64,000 bases of DNA from Mucilaginibacter sp. 44-25 (GTDB lineage: Bacteria; Bacteroidota; Bacteroidia; Sphingobacteriales; Sphingobacteriaceae): contig MKTS01000005.1 of NCBI GenBank assembly GCA_001898335.1, positions 1 through 64,000 of the forward strand, read 5' to 3'. A program made the position numbers and the translations under genes. Below, in pieces: positions 26,263-34,957 of the stretch (positions are counted from its first letter, which is position 1; the number at the start of each line of letters is the position of its first letter). The notes beneath the pieces were generated by a model that saw only the letters and a list, made by a program, of their open reading frames with translations, was not told the DNA's origin and ran no database searches.

Positions 26263-26940
26263 ATGTCAGCAACCGAGGTGAAAACAAAAACTGAAGCGCA
26301 GAAAAGCAGTGCAGTAAAAAGCGGCAGTTTTGTTCAGGAAAACCAGAAAAGCTTGTTATTTATTGCAGCAGCCATTGTTGTAATGATTGTTATTTATATA
26401 GCCTACCTTAAATTATACCTCGGCCCAAGAGAGAGTACCGCTGCTAACCAAATGCACGTAGCGCAGGATTTTTGGGCTAACAAAGAATGGGACAAAGCCA
26501 TCAATGGCGATGCCGGCTACCCCGGCTTTAAAAAGATCATCAGCGAATACAGCAATACAAAAACCGCTAATCTGGCTTATTTTTACCTGGGTACCGCCTA
26601 TTTAAACAAAGGCGAGTACCGCCAGGCTATTGAAAACTTGACCAATTTCCGCAGCGACGATAACATGGTTGCCGCCGAAGCACTTGGTGCTACTGGCGAT
26701 GCTTATGTTGAGCTTAAGGATTACGATAAAGCCGAAACTTACTTTAAGAAAGCAGCCGATAAAGCTTCAAATAAATTCCTTACACCTTTTTACCTGAAAA
26801 AACTGGGTTTGGTTTACGAAGCTAAAAAGGACAATAAAACCGCGGCTGAAACCTACAAGAAAATTAAAGCAGACTATCCGGAAAGCCCTGAGGCGCAAAG
26901 CATTGATGCTTACATAGCACGTGCAGAAGCCCGTTCGTAA
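26263..26940 (+). CDS. Membrane-anchored tetratricopeptide protein (YfgM-like)
   Basis: The 225-residue product has a hydrophilic 30-residue N terminus, one membrane helix (LLFIAAAIVVMIVIYIAYL, residues 31-49) and a TPR region in the rest (LAYFYLGTAYLNKGEYRQAI, AEALGATGDAYVELKDYDKA, LKKLGLVYEAKKDNKTAAE). The architecture is that of YfgM/ancillary SecYEG-type proteins, which sit at the inner membrane and help envelope proteins fold. It precedes ribH but has its own terminator between, so the two are separate transcripts. Confidence 0.88.
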   Translation: MSATEVKTKTEAQKSSAVKSGSFVQENQKSLLFIAAAIVVMIVIYIAYLKLYLGPRESTAANQMHVAQDFWANKEWDKAINGDAGYPGFKKIISEYSNTKTANLAYFYLGTAYLNKGEYRQAIENLTNFRSDDNMVAAEALGATGDAYVELKDYDKAETYFKKAADKASNKFLTPFYLKKLGLVYEAKKDNKTAAETYKKIKADYPESPEAQSIDAYIARAEARS

Positions 26941-26965
26941 TTACGGTTTCCTGTAAACGATAACA

Positions 26966-26997
26966 TAATGCCTGCCTAAAGCAGGCATTATTTGTTT
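26966..26997 (+). terminator. Terminator between the TPR gene and ribH
   Basis: A perfect 10-base-pair stem (TAATGCCTGC / GCAGGCATTA) with loop CTAAA is followed by a T-rich tail (TTTGTTT). Confidence 0.85.
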
Positions 26998-27058
26998 AAA
27001 ACTTATATTTACCACGTAAAAAATACAGACAGATACGTCTGTTTATATTTAAGATCAA

Positions 27059-27559
27059 ATGGCTACACAGTTAAAAAACCTTTCAGATTTTTCAAGCGGC
27101 GGCGAAATACCTTCAGCCGAAAACTTTAGCTTTGGCATTGTAGTAGCCGAATGGAACGCGGAAATTACCAACGCGCTGTACGAGGGCGCTTACAACAGCC
27201 TGATCAAGTATGGCGCTAAGCCCGATAACATCCATTCTTACCCTGTACCCGGCAGCTTTGAACTTACCACCGGCGCTGAGCTACTGTTAAAAAACAAAAA
27301 TGTGGACGCCGTAATTACCCTTGGGTGTGTAATACAGGGAGAAACCCGGCATTTTGATTTCATTTGCGATGCCGTAGCCAACGGCGTAACCAATGTTGCC
27401 ATAAAGTATTCAAAACCTGTTATATTTGGAGTATTAACTACCGATAACCAACAACAGGCGATTGACCGCAGCGGTGGCAAACACGGTAATAAAGGCGACG
27501 AGGCAGCGGTAACGGCTATTAAAATGGCTAAACTAAACGAAACCTTACAAGCCCGATAA
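27059..27559 (+). CDS. ribH: 6,7-dimethyl-8-ribityllumazine synthase
   Basis: The 166-residue protein is lumazine synthase, which joins 5-amino-6-ribitylaminouracil and dihydroxybutanone phosphate in the penultimate step of riboflavin synthesis. Typical motifs are IVVAEWNAEITNALYEGA near residue 30, VPGSFELTTGAELLL near 62, ITLGCVIQGETRHFDF near 83 with the catalytic His, and VIFGVLTTDNQQQAIDRSGG. No FMN riboswitch is visible upstream. The rest of the riboflavin pathway is not in the window. Confidence 0.96.
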   Translation: MATQLKNLSDFSSGGEIPSAENFSFGIVVAEWNAEITNALYEGAYNSLIKYGAKPDNIHSYPVPGSFELTTGAELLLKNKNVDAVITLGCVIQGETRHFDFICDAVANGVTNVAIKYSKPVIFGVLTTDNQQQAIDRSGGKHGNKGDEAAVTAIKMAKLNETLQAR

Positions 27560-27586
27560 CGTACAAATACTAAGTTATAAGCATAC

Positions 27587-27694
27587 ATGAAAAAGATCGT
27601 TTACATCGCTATTATAGCACTTGCTCTGGGTAGCATGGCATCATGTTCAAACAAGCTTTGCCCGGCTTACGGTTCATACCCTAATCACCGTTAA
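27587..27694 (+). CDS. Tiny cysteine-containing lipoprotein, 35 residues
   Basis: MKKIVYIAIIALALGSMASC is a clean signal peptide with lipobox MASC (Cys20). Only 16 residues follow: SNKLCPAYGSYPNHR after the lipid-anchored Cys. The mature peptide has a second cysteine in a CPAYG motif. Similar ultra-short lipoproteins with a CPAY-like motif are, from memory, found across the Sphingobacteriales. It lies 27 bases after ribH and 77 bases before ytxJ, and is likely co-transcribed with ribH. Its function is unknown. Confidence 0.75.
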   Translation: MKKIVYIAIIALALGSMASCSNKLCPAYGSYPNHR

Positions 27695-27771
27695 TCGCTT
27701 TTTCTGCAAAAACTAAAGTAGTTTTACACTGTTTTTACTTATAAGAAACTTTATAAACCTATTTTTGGAGC

Positions 27772-28101
27772 ATGGAATGGACAAAGTTGGAAACGGCCGC
27801 TCAGCTGGACGAAATTAAAAGCAAAAAAGGCTATAGTCTTATTTTTAAACACAGCACCCGCTGCTCTATCAGCATGATGGCCAAGCGGCGCTTTGAAATG
27901 GATTGGGAAAGCTTGCCGGCAGATATGCCTGTTTATTTTCTCGACCTGATCAAACACCGGGATATTTCTAACCAGATAGCGCAGGACTTTTCTGTTTATC
28001 ACGAGTCGCCTCAGATGCTATTGATCAAAGATGGCGAATGCGTTCTGGACCAATCACATGGCTCTATTTCGGTAGATGAGGCTATGAGTGTGATGGCATA
28101 A
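27772..28101 (+). CDS. ytxJ: Bacillithiol-system redox protein YtxJ (monothiol thioredoxin-like)
   Basis: The 109-residue protein has a thioredoxin-like fold with the motif FKHSTRCSISMMAKRRFE near residue 26, where a single cysteine (TRCS) replaces the usual CxxC pair. A cis-proline-like segment, YHESPQMLLIKDG, lies near 80. This matches the YtxJ family, a proposed bacilliredoxin that removes bacillithiol from proteins. Its presence implies that the organism makes bacillithiol, which is known for many Bacteroidota; the biosynthetic genes (bshA-C) are not in the window. A strong terminator follows. Confidence 0.9.
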   Translation: MEWTKLETAAQLDEIKSKKGYSLIFKHSTRCSISMMAKRRFEMDWESLPADMPVYFLDLIKHRDISNQIAQDFSVYHESPQMLLIKDGECVLDQSHGSISVDEAMSVMA

Positions 28102-28144
28102 TTAAAGAGAATCAAGACTATTAGATTCAGGAACCAAGATATTG

Positions 28145-28177
28145 AAAACTCCGCAGGCTACACCTGCGGAGTTTTTT
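28145..28177 (+). terminator. Terminator after ytxJ
   Basis: A perfect 13-base-pair stem (AAAACTCCGCAGG / CCTGCGGAGTTTT) with loop CTACA has additional T after the stem. Confidence 0.93.
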
Positions 28178-28198
28178 AGTAAGAGCCATTCCGTTTAT

Positions 28199-28347
28199 CA
28201 TGAAGCATCTACCCTACACCTTGCATCGCATAAATTAGATTCTTCGCTAACGCTCAGAATGACAAAACTAAATAACTTGTCATGCTGAGGAACGAAGCAT
28301 CTGATCTATCGCATATATTAGATTCTTCGCTACCGCTCAGAATGACA
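28199..28347. repeat. Two type B palindromic repeats
   Basis: Copy 1 (about 28199-28264) has a degenerate left arm (ATCATGAAGCATCT) and an intact right arm. Copy 2 (28277-28347) has intact arms and a shortened middle. They fill most of the 325-base gap between ytxJ and lipA; no gene is seen there. Confidence 0.85.
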
Positions 28348-28414
28348 GAAACTCACATTATCGTTTCTGCGTAATATTCATTTACAGGCCGGATGCACCT
28401 ACCTTGTTTTTAAC

Positions 28415-28422
28415 TATTTTTG
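28415..28422 (+). promoter_or_regulatory. Probable -7 box of lipA (TATTTTTG)
   Basis: An exact TAnnTTTG match ends 4 bases before the lipA ATG, so the transcript would be essentially leaderless. No -33 TTTG is clear. Confidence 0.5.
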
Positions 28423-28426
28423 TACC

Positions 28427-29305
28427 ATGATAGATTTGCCAGTAGTACCAGCAAACCCGCCACAACGTAAACCTGATTGGTTAAGGGTTAAGCTGCCTGT
28501 AGGGAAAGAGTACGCGCATGTGCGCGGCTTGGTAGATACGCATAAACTGCATACCATTTGCGAAAGCGGCAATTGCCCCAACATGGGTGAATGCTGGGGA
28601 GCGGGTACTGCTACATTTATGATATTGGGCAACATCTGTACACGCTCCTGCTCATTTTGCGCGGTGGCTACCGGCAGGCCTTTGGCTGTGGATATGGACG
28701 AGCCTAACCGAGTGGCCAACTCGGTAAAACTGATGCAGGTAAAACACTGCGTAATTACCTCGGTTGACCGCGACGACCTAAAGGATGGCGGTTCTATCAT
28801 TTGGGCCGAAACCATTAACGCTATACGCCGCGAAAGCCCGCAAACCACACTGGAAACACTCCTGCCCGACTTTAGGGGCATATGGGATAACCTGGACCGT
28901 GTAATTGCCGTACGCCCTGAGGTAGTATCGCACAACCTGGAAACCGTACGCCGCCTTACCCGCGAGGTACGTATACAGGCAAAATACGATCGCAGCCTGG
29001 AAGCCCTTAGCCGGATATCAGCGGCCGGCCTGCGCACCAAATCGGGCATTATGCTGGGATTGGGCGAGAAGGAAGAAGACGTACTGGAAGCAATGGACGA
29101 TCTGTTAGCTGCCGGTGTACACATTTTAACTTTGGGGCAGTACCTGCAACCTACCCGTAACCACCACCCAGTGGTTGACTGGATACACCCCGACCAGTTT
29201 GCCGCATACAAGGAATGGGGCTTAAAAAAAGGATTTAAGTATGTAGAAAGCGGGCCGCTTGTGCGCTCCTCTTACCACGCGGAAAAACATTTGTTTGATA
29301 TGTGA
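28427..29305 (+). CDS. lipA: Lipoyl synthase
   Basis: The 292-residue product is LipA, a radical SAM enzyme that inserts two sulfurs into protein-bound octanoyl groups to make lipoate for the 2-oxoacid dehydrogenases and glycine cleavage. Both iron-sulfur clusters are visible: the auxiliary cluster [12 protein letters not shown] near residue 45 and the radical SAM motif CTRSCSFC near 70. The C-terminal RSSYHAE supplies the serine ligand of the auxiliary cluster. The length matches the family. The sigma-factor gene begins 25 bases after its stop. Confidence 0.97.
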   Translation: MIDLPVVPANPPQRKPDWLRVKLPVGKEYAHVRGLVDTHKLHTICESGNCPNMGECWGAGTATFMILGNICTRSCSFCAVATGRPLAVDMDEPNRVANSVKLMQVKHCVITSVDRDDLKDGGSIIWAETINAIRRESPQTTLETLLPDFRGIWDNLDRVIAVRPEVVSHNLETVRRLTREVRIQAKYDRSLEALSRISAAGLRTKSGIMLGLGEKEEDVLEAMDDLLAAGVHILTLGQYLQPTRNHHPVVDWIHPDQFAAYKEWGLKKGFKYVESGPLVRSSYHAEKHLFDM

Positions 29306-29330
29306 TGTTTCCTTGCTATCTTTCAATACT

Positions 29331-29885
29331 TTGAGTCCGAAAAGAAAAATATCACTACCAGAAGAGGAGCTTATACAGGCCATGCAGCGCCGCGAGAAGA
29401 TCGCCGCTGAAGCTTTGTATGATATGTATTCCGCGTCATTATATGGTGTTATCGTCCGTATTGTTATTCATGAGGAACTGGCCGAGGATGTTTTACAGGA
29501 AACATTTATAAAAATCTGGAATTCTTTTAATTCTTACAGTGCCGAAAAAGGGCGTTTATTTACCTGGATGGTCAATATTGCCCGGAATTTATCTATTGAC
29601 AAGGTACGGTCCAAGGATTTTAGGAACCAGGGGAAAAACCAGGAACTCGAAAATAACGTAACTTTCATAGACGAACAAAGGAATACCGTTTACAACCCGG
29701 AATTGTTGGGTATCAGGGATATGGTTGCAAACCTTAAGCCTGAACAAAAATCCATTCTCGACCTGGTATATTTTAAAGGTTACACACACGTTGAGGCTGC
29801 CGAAGAACTGGGCATACCGCTTGGCACCATCAAAACGAGGTTAAGAATGGCTATTCAGCAACTCAGAAAATATTTTAATGAATAG
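29331..29885 (+). CDS. ECF-family RNA polymerase sigma factor
   Basis: Counted from the TTG at 29331 the protein has 184 residues, normal for ECF sigma factors. Region 2 reads ALYDMYSASLYGVIVRI and AEDVLQETFIKIWNSF, with the -10-binding GRLFTWMVNIARNLSIDKVR. Region 4 is the helix-turn-helix YTHVEAAEELGIPLGTIKTR near residue 155. The open frame reaches back into lipA (29259), but an overlap of almost 50 bases is less likely than the TTG. The gene overlaps the next by one base (TAGTG), which couples it to its anti-sigma factor. Confidence 0.92.
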   Translation: MSPKRKISLPEEELIQAMQRREKIAAEALYDMYSASLYGVIVRIVIHEELAEDVLQETFIKIWNSFNSYSAEKGRLFTWMVNIARNLSIDKVRSKDFRNQGKNQELENNVTFIDEQRNTVYNPELLGIRDMVANLKPEQKSILDLVYFKGYTHVEAAEELGIPLGTIKTRLRMAIQQLRKYFNE

Positions 29886-30724
29886 TGGAAGACGTTAAGG
29901 CATATATTGAATCGGGCATACTTGAGCTTTATGTTTTGGGCGATATCAGCCCGGAAGATAAGCTGCAGGTGGAGCAGATGGCCGCCCAATATCCTGATAT
30001 AAAAGCCGAACTTAATGACATAGCAGCATCAATGGAACGCTATGCCGATGAACATGCCATTGAGCCCGCAGGTCAACTTCGCCAAAAAATAATGAACAGC
30101 CTGCTGGTTAACCTCGGCGACGATAGAAATTTCATTAAACAGCGCAGGCATACTGATGAGGAAGAGTTTGAGGACGATAAGATCATAACCCTACCGCAGC
30201 GCACCCAGTTTTATAAATACGCTTTTGCCGCCTGTTTAACCTTACTCCTCATCAGCATATATGGGCTGGTTAACTTGTATAGTAAGCTACAGGATTCAAA
30301 CATTCAGATAGCAGCTCTGCAGGCCGATAAAACACGCTTTGCCAACCAGGTTAACCTGATGGACAGCCAACTGGATATGTATCGTGATACCAGCTTTAAG
30401 GTTTTAAAACTAAAAGGCATGCCAAAGTCGCCTGGTGCAGCTATGGTGCTGGCCTGGAGCCCTGTTAATAAAAAGGTAATGGTAGATGTACAAAGCATTA
30501 AGCTTCCGCAGCATGATCAAAAACATCAGTACCAGTTATGGGCTTTGGTAAAGGGTAAACCTATGGATATGGGGGTTTTTGACAACCCGACAGGTAAAGA
30601 TACCGCTGGGGTAAAAGAAATGAAAAATGTTGCCCTGGCCGATGGTTTTGCCGTTACACTTGAACCAACTGGCGGCAGTATTAACCCATCGCTTGATCAT
30701 ATGGTGGTGATAGGGCAGTTCTGA
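29885..30724 (+). CDS. Membrane anti-sigma factor (RskA/anti-sigma-K type)
   Basis: The 279-residue product starts with a GTG that overlaps the sigma stop. The cytoplasmic N-terminal part (EDVKAYIESGILELYVLGD) is a zinc-less anti-sigma domain with the Leu-rich first helix. One membrane helix follows near residues 112-132 (YAFAACLTLLLISIYGLVNL), then a short coiled coil. The periplasmic RskA domain has KVMVDVQSIKLPQHDQKHQY, LWALVKGKPMDMGVF and DHMVVIGQF. It should hold the sigma factor until an envelope signal triggers release. The inducing signal cannot be told. Confidence 0.92.
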   Translation: MEDVKAYIESGILELYVLGDISPEDKLQVEQMAAQYPDIKAELNDIAASMERYADEHAIEPAGQLRQKIMNSLLVNLGDDRNFIKQRRHTDEEEFEDDKIITLPQRTQFYKYAFAACLTLLLISIYGLVNLYSKLQDSNIQIAALQADKTRFANQVNLMDSQLDMYRDTSFKVLKLKGMPKSPGAAMVLAWSPVNKKVMVDVQSIKLPQHDQKHQYQLWALVKGKPMDMGVFDNPTGKDTAGVKEMKNVALADGFAVTLEPTGGSINPSLDHMVVIGQF

Positions 30725-30930
30725 TTCGGATATCCGTTGTTGTAGCATATCAGATATTACCCCGCAGCTGCAACGGTATGACATATGAATGTTAAAATCT
30801 GTTAAACAAGGCTGATATTATACAAACAAACCAATATTTCACGTTGTTATTGTAACGTATGACTTAAAAAAACGTCATATAGTTACTTAATTAGAAGTAT
30901 TTAGTTCTTTATAAGATCAGTTAATAGTTT

Positions 30931-30967
30931 AAAAAGGCGAATGTTGATACTTGCATTCGCTTTTTTT
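30931..30967. terminator. Terminator hairpin between the anti-sigma gene and nnr
   Basis: The arms AAAAAGGCGAATG and GCATTCGCTTTTTTT pair with one bulged base and are followed by a run of T on the plus strand. Its end overlaps the last codon of the convergent nnr gene. Confidence 0.75.
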
Positions 30968-32471
30968 ATGCCGTTAACTTTGCCAAGGTTGCCGGCAATT
31001 GTTCTATTACGTACTGCGGCAATACCACATGCATACGGTTTGGCAAAGCCAGCTCATCTCCCGCCCTGCCGTGCAGGTATACACCCAGCAAGCAGGCATC
31101 TTCCGGTGTATATTTTTGAGCCAACAAGCCGGTAATTACACCAGTTAACACATCGCCCATCCCCCCGGTAGCCATAGCGGGGTTACCTGTAGCATTAAAA
31201 TACAATTTCCCCTTCGGAGTGACGGTTATGGTATAATCGTTTTTTAGAATAATATTTAACCCCAGTTCCTGAGCTTTCTTCTTGGCTGTCTGTATACGCT
31301 GCCACCAGTTCTGGTGCTGGCCAAATAAGCGGTCAAACTCCTTCATGTGAGGGGTTAATATACTTCCGGCAGGTATCTTATTTAACAATTCCTGATGCTT
31401 GCCCAATATATTTAAAGCGTCGGCATCTATCACTACAGGTTTTGTGTAATTTTCGAATACGGCTTTTAATAATTGAAGCGTACCATCTTCGGTACCTAAG
31501 CCCGGGCCAACGGCTATTACGCTGTATTTATCCCATTCTATATGGGGCGGCTCACCTGTTTTACGTATTAACGCCATTACCTCGGGCATAGCGGAGTTAA
31601 GCGCTATCAAACCACTTTGCGGGATGCAGGCAGTAGTAAGGCCCGCTCCCGCATGCGCGCATGCCGATGAAGCCAGCAATGCCGCGCCCATGGTTTCGTC
31701 TTTACCGGCTATTACCAGCGCGTGGCCATAAGTACCTTTGTTACTAAAACGTTTACGAGGTTTGGCTACAGCCTTTATATCATGCTCCTGTACATAATAA
31801 TAGGGTGTGTTTACCTCGTCAATAAAGTTGCGGCTCAGTCCTATATCCACCACTTCAAAGCAGTTAATATGCAGACCAGATTCAGGCAACAGGAAATTTA
31901 TTTTAGGCTGCTGAAAGGTGATCACCAGGTCGGCGCGAAGCACTAACGCGTCCGCTTCAATTTCGCCATCCGTATAAAAACCTGTAGGTACATCAACAGC
32001 GACCGTAGTTTTGTTAAGCCGGTTGAGGCATTTAACAAGTGTTTGGTAATGGCCCGTTAGTGGTTTATTAATTCCGCTCCCAAGCATGGCATCAATGACC
32101 AGCGAAGCCGTTTCCGCATAATGATCCTCCACCTGTGTAAGTTCTGTCAGCGGTATGCTTGTTTCCTTAATACGAAAGAGATTGGTATTGAAGTCGCTGC
32201 TGGCCTTATCTGTAAATCGGGTGATGATCACTGAAAGCTGGGTATAACCATGGTCAACCAGCAAACGGGCAATAGCCAGTCCGTCGCCTCCATTATTACC
32301 TGTGCCGCAATATACGGCTATACTTTGCTGCTTATCCTGAAAATGATTGATGAACCAGCCTACAAAAGCTTTTGAGGCTCGCTCCATCAGGTCGATAGAA
32401 TTTACCGGCTCGTGGGCAATGGTATAAGCATCCGCCTCGCGGATTTGATTTGAAGTAAGTAAAGGCAGCAT
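30966..32471 (-). CDS. nnr: Bifunctional NAD(P)H-hydrate repair enzyme (epimerase and dehydratase)
   Basis: The 501-residue protein joins two enzymes that repair hydrated NAD(P)H. The N-terminal epimerase domain has VYCGTGNNGGDGLAIARLL near residue 53. The C-terminal ADP-dependent dehydratase has GHALVIAGKDETMGAALLA near 245, VIAVGPGLGTEDG near 322, and the nucleotide loop NATGNPAMATGGMGDVLTGV near 429. The length fits the bacterial fusion. A near-consensus -7 box (TATCTTTA, minus strand 32479-32486) lies 7 bases before the ATG. Confidence 0.95.
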   Translation of the reverse strand: MLPLLTSNQIREADAYTIAHEPVNSIDLMERASKAFVGWFINHFQDKQQSIAVYCGTGNNGGDGLAIARLLVDHGYTQLSVIITRFTDKASSDFNTNLFRIKETSIPLTELTQVEDHYAETASLVIDAMLGSGINKPLTGHYQTLVKCLNRLNKTTVAVDVPTGFYTDGEIEADALVLRADLVITFQQPKINFLLPESGLHINCFEVVDIGLSRNFIDEVNTPYYYVQEHDIKAVAKPRKRFSNKGTYGHALVIAGKDETMGAALLASSACAHAGAGLTTACIPQSGLIALNSAMPEVMALIRKTGEPPHIEWDKYSVIAVGPGLGTEDGTLQLLKAVFENYTKPVVIDADALNILGKHQELLNKIPAGSILTPHMKEFDRLFGQHQNWWQRIQTAKKKAQELGLNIILKNDYTITVTPKGKLYFNATGNPAMATGGMGDVLTGVITGLLAQKYTPEDACLLGVYLHGRAGDELALPNRMHVVLPQYVIEQLPATLAKLTA

Positions 32472-32523
32472 ATTAACCTAAAGATAGGATTAATCGCTAT
32501 TGTTTTAAAGATAAACTACAGGG

Positions 32524-33375
32524 TTAAACCTCCTGCCTGAAACGCTCCAGCAGGTTGCGTACATCCAATTTGGCCTCCAGGTCCTCGGCGTCGGTATGGT
32601 CGTCGTCTTCCGTTTCCTGCTTAAAATCGTCAGGGTTATATTTAAATATCTTCCAGTCGTTGTTGTGATATTCCAGCGCGGTAAGGCTTTCCACCCAATC
32701 GCCGCTGTTAAGATAGGTTACCGAACCCGTTTTTTCGGTAGACTGTATCTCGCGGATCTCGGCATGATGTATATGCCCGCATATTACGTAGCTGTATTGC
32801 TTTTCAACCGCGAGGTCGGCAGCGGTTTGCTCAAACTGGTTAATAAACTTTACCGCATCCTTAAATTTCGCCTTAACCTTTTGCGAGAAACTCATTTTAG
32901 GTTTGCCCATCACGGTAAGCAGCCAGTTGGTAAAGCTGTTAATAAGGATAAGCGTATCATAACCCACCGCGCCAAGTTTAGCCAGCCATTTAGAATGCTG
33001 CATGGTTACGTCAAACACATCGCCATGGAATATCCAGGCTTTACGGCCATCAATATTTAACACTATTTTATCCAGCAGTTGAAAGGTACCCAGGTTAAAA
33101 TCGGTGAACTTACGCAGCATTTCATCATGGTTACCTGTAAGGTAATATACCGGCACACCATCGGTAACAAATTTTAGGATACGGCGCACCACCTTCATGT
33201 GCGCCTCGGGCCAGTATGATTTGCTGAACTGCCAAATGTCAATAATATCCCCGTTGAGGATAAGCATTTTGGGCTTTATACTTTTAAGATACTTGAGGAG
33301 TTCTTTTGCGTGGCAGCCGTAGGTGCCCAGGTGTACATCAGATATAATTACAATATCAACTTCGCGCTTTGCCAT
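32524..33375 (-). CDS. UDP-2,3-diacylglucosamine diphosphatase family metallophosphoesterase
   Basis: The 283-residue protein has the calcineurin-like metal motifs in order: IISDVHLGTYG near residue 11, LNGDIIDIW near 40, LTGNHDE near 80, WIFHGDVFD near 115 and VICGHIHHAEI near 196. The LpxH-like helical insertion is present (SFTNWLLTVMGKPKMSFSQK). LpxH-type enzymes cleave UDP-2,3-diacylglucosamine in lipid A synthesis. The long acidic C-terminal tail (QETEDDDHTDAEDLEAK) is extra. The exact substrate is inferred by family. Confidence 0.87.
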   Translation of the reverse strand: MAKREVDIVIISDVHLGTYGCHAKELLKYLKSIKPKMLILNGDIIDIWQFSKSYWPEAHMKVVRRILKFVTDGVPVYYLTGNHDEMLRKFTDFNLGTFQLLDKIVLNIDGRKAWIFHGDVFDVTMQHSKWLAKLGAVGYDTLILINSFTNWLLTVMGKPKMSFSQKVKAKFKDAVKFINQFEQTAADLAVEKQYSYVICGHIHHAEIREIQSTEKTGSVTYLNSGDWVESLTALEYHNNDWKIFKYNPDDFKQETEDDDHTDAEDLEAKLDVRNLLERFRQEV

Positions 33376-33445
33376 TCAAAAACAGGCGGACCGGCATGGC
33401 CCCGTCAAATCGTTTTTTAAAATACCGGCTGGCAGTGCTAACGGC

Positions 33446-33565
33446 TCAGAAAGATTTCTCTTCCTCGTCGTCTTCGTTCACCTTTAGTTCGTAAGGGCTT
33501 AGATAGAATGCACCGAGCAATACCAGTAATCCTATTACAAACAAGTAAGTAAATTCAAGATTCAT
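33446..33565 (-). CDS. Small single-helix membrane peptide, 39 residues
   Basis: The ATG at 33565 opens a 39-codon frame: MNLEFTYLFVIGLLVLLGAF is one membrane helix with a short N terminus, then YLSPYELKV and a very acidic tail (NEDDEEEKSF) that should lie in the cytoplasm. The start-to-stop frame sits in the middle of an otherwise empty 357-base gap and has clean membrane-protein composition. I do not recognise a family; small oxidase-associated or transporter-regulating peptides look similar. Confidence 0.6.
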   Translation of the reverse strand: MNLEFTYLFVIGLLVLLGAFYLSPYELKVNEDDEEEKSF

Positions 33566-33732
33566 CTTTCCTTATTTTTACAAATGTCGGGCAATCAAAT
33601 TATTACAACGTTAAGACTGAGTTAAATGTAAAAGGTTACATCCCAGCGGATAAATAATTTTGCAAGCGGTTAAACAGCCCTAACAGCGGTTAAAAGTAGC
33701 CACTGTAGATGAAAAGCGCATGAAAGGCAATG

Positions 33733-34257
33733 TTAATTTCTGTTAAGGCTTTCGCGTATACGCTCCAGTTGCTTTAAATGGTGTTGCAGGTGTATACGTA
33801 TAAATTTGAGCCATTGCCCCGCATTTAACATGCCCATGCGGGGGTGCTTGTTGCGCCATTGGGGTTTGGCTGTTTTAACGGAGCCCATAATACCGTCAAG
33901 CCGTTTGCGTACTTTTATAATGAGGTTTTTGGCTTCTTCTTTTCCAATTTTCTGAACAGTTGCCTCTATTTCGGCCGGGGCCTTTACTTTGAACGGCGGG
34001 AAGCTACCTGTTAACAATATGTAATGACCTATTAGTGTAGGGCCAGATTTGGTTGGCGGACATATATTATGTGTACACCTTTCAAGCGCGATACTTGAGC
34101 CAAGTGTTGCTTTCAGTATATGATCATACACCTCGGCATAGCTCCAGCCACCGTTTGGTGGCGTGTGAATAAAACGCTCATCGCTGATATCATCTATCAG
34201 GCTGCGGTAACGATTAAGGGCTTCGTCAATAGCACGGCGCTCGCTGGCAATATTCAT
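33733..34257 (-). CDS. DinB-like (YfiT/DinB superfamily) protein
   Basis: The 174-residue product has the four-helix DinB pattern. The metal histidines are in WSYAEVYDHILKATLG near residue 40 and in the C-terminal IRIHLQHHLKQLERI near 155, the latter a typical DinB motif that binds one metal with two His. The family includes thiol-dependent transferases such as bacillithiol-S-transferases. A link to bacillithiol is possible, since ytxJ is in the window, but not proven. It overlaps the HAD gene by four bases. Confidence 0.82.
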   Translation of the reverse strand: MNIASERRAIDEALNRYRSLIDDISDERFIHTPPNGGWSYAEVYDHILKATLGSSIALERCTHNICPPTKSGPTLIGHYILLTGSFPPFKVKAPAEIEATVQKIGKEEAKNLIIKVRKRLDGIMGSVKTAKPQWRNKHPRMGMLNAGQWLKFIRIHLQHHLKQLERIRESLNRN

Positions 34258-34949
34258 AACATTAAAGTTAGCTCTTTTAAATGATGAATTTGCACAGGCA
34301 CATCCGCCGGTTTTTCTGAGCGTATCGGGTTAAAGTAGATGGCATCCATACCCACGCCCATAGCGCCGCGTATATCAGCCTCTATGCTATCGCCGATCAT
34401 TACACTTTCTTGTATAGTAGCGCCTGCCAACGCCATAGCATGATGAAATATGCCGGGGTCGGGCTTGTTAACGCCCACATCTTCGGAAATGATGATATGC
34501 TGAAAATACCGCCCCAGGCCACAGCCATTGATTTTTAACCGCGACGCGTCCTTAAACCCGTTTGATATGAGGTGCAGCGTATATTTATCCTGCAAATAAG
34601 CCAGGGTTTCATGCGCGTGCGGGAACAGGTTGGTTTTGGTGGGGCAAAGCTTTACATAGGCATCCTCAAAATCGGCAGGGATGCTATCTGGCGGTAAACC
34701 CAGTTCAGTAAAAGTACTTTTGAACCGGGCATCGCGCAGCTCATCTTTGGTGATCTCCCCTAAATGATATTGCGCCCACAACCGATGGTTATGGCGGGTA
34801 TACGTTTCTATTAAAGCCACCGGCGACTGTACTCCTATCTCTTTTAACTTGTAGCTACCGTACAGTTCATGCAGCGTTTCCTCCGCGTTTTTATCAAAAT
34901 CCCAAATGGTATGGTCAAGGTCGAAGAAGATATGGCGATATGGTTTCAT
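34254..34949 (-). CDS. YjjG-family pyrimidine nucleotidase (HAD superfamily)
   Basis: The 231-residue protein has the HAD motifs IFFDLDHTIWDFDKN (nucleophile Asp near residue 10), HLISNGF near 135, and VMIGDSIEADIRGAMGVGM near 190. The DLDHTIWDF form is characteristic of the YjjG/noncanonical pyrimidine nucleotidase group, which removes phosphate from mutagenic or abnormal nucleotides. It lies between a DinB-like gene (4-base overlap) and an XRE regulator (8 bases). Confidence 0.9.
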   Translation of the reverse strand: MKPYRHIFFDLDHTIWDFDKNAEETLHELYGSYKLKEIGVQSPVALIETYTRHNHRLWAQYHLGEITKDELRDARFKSTFTELGLPPDSIPADFEDAYVKLCPTKTNLFPHAHETLAYLQDKYTLHLISNGFKDASRLKINGCGLGRYFQHIIISEDVGVNKPDPGIFHHAMALAGATIQESVMIGDSIEADIRGAMGVGMDAIYFNPIRSEKPADVPVQIHHLKELTLML

Positions 34950-34957
34950 GGTAGTTA

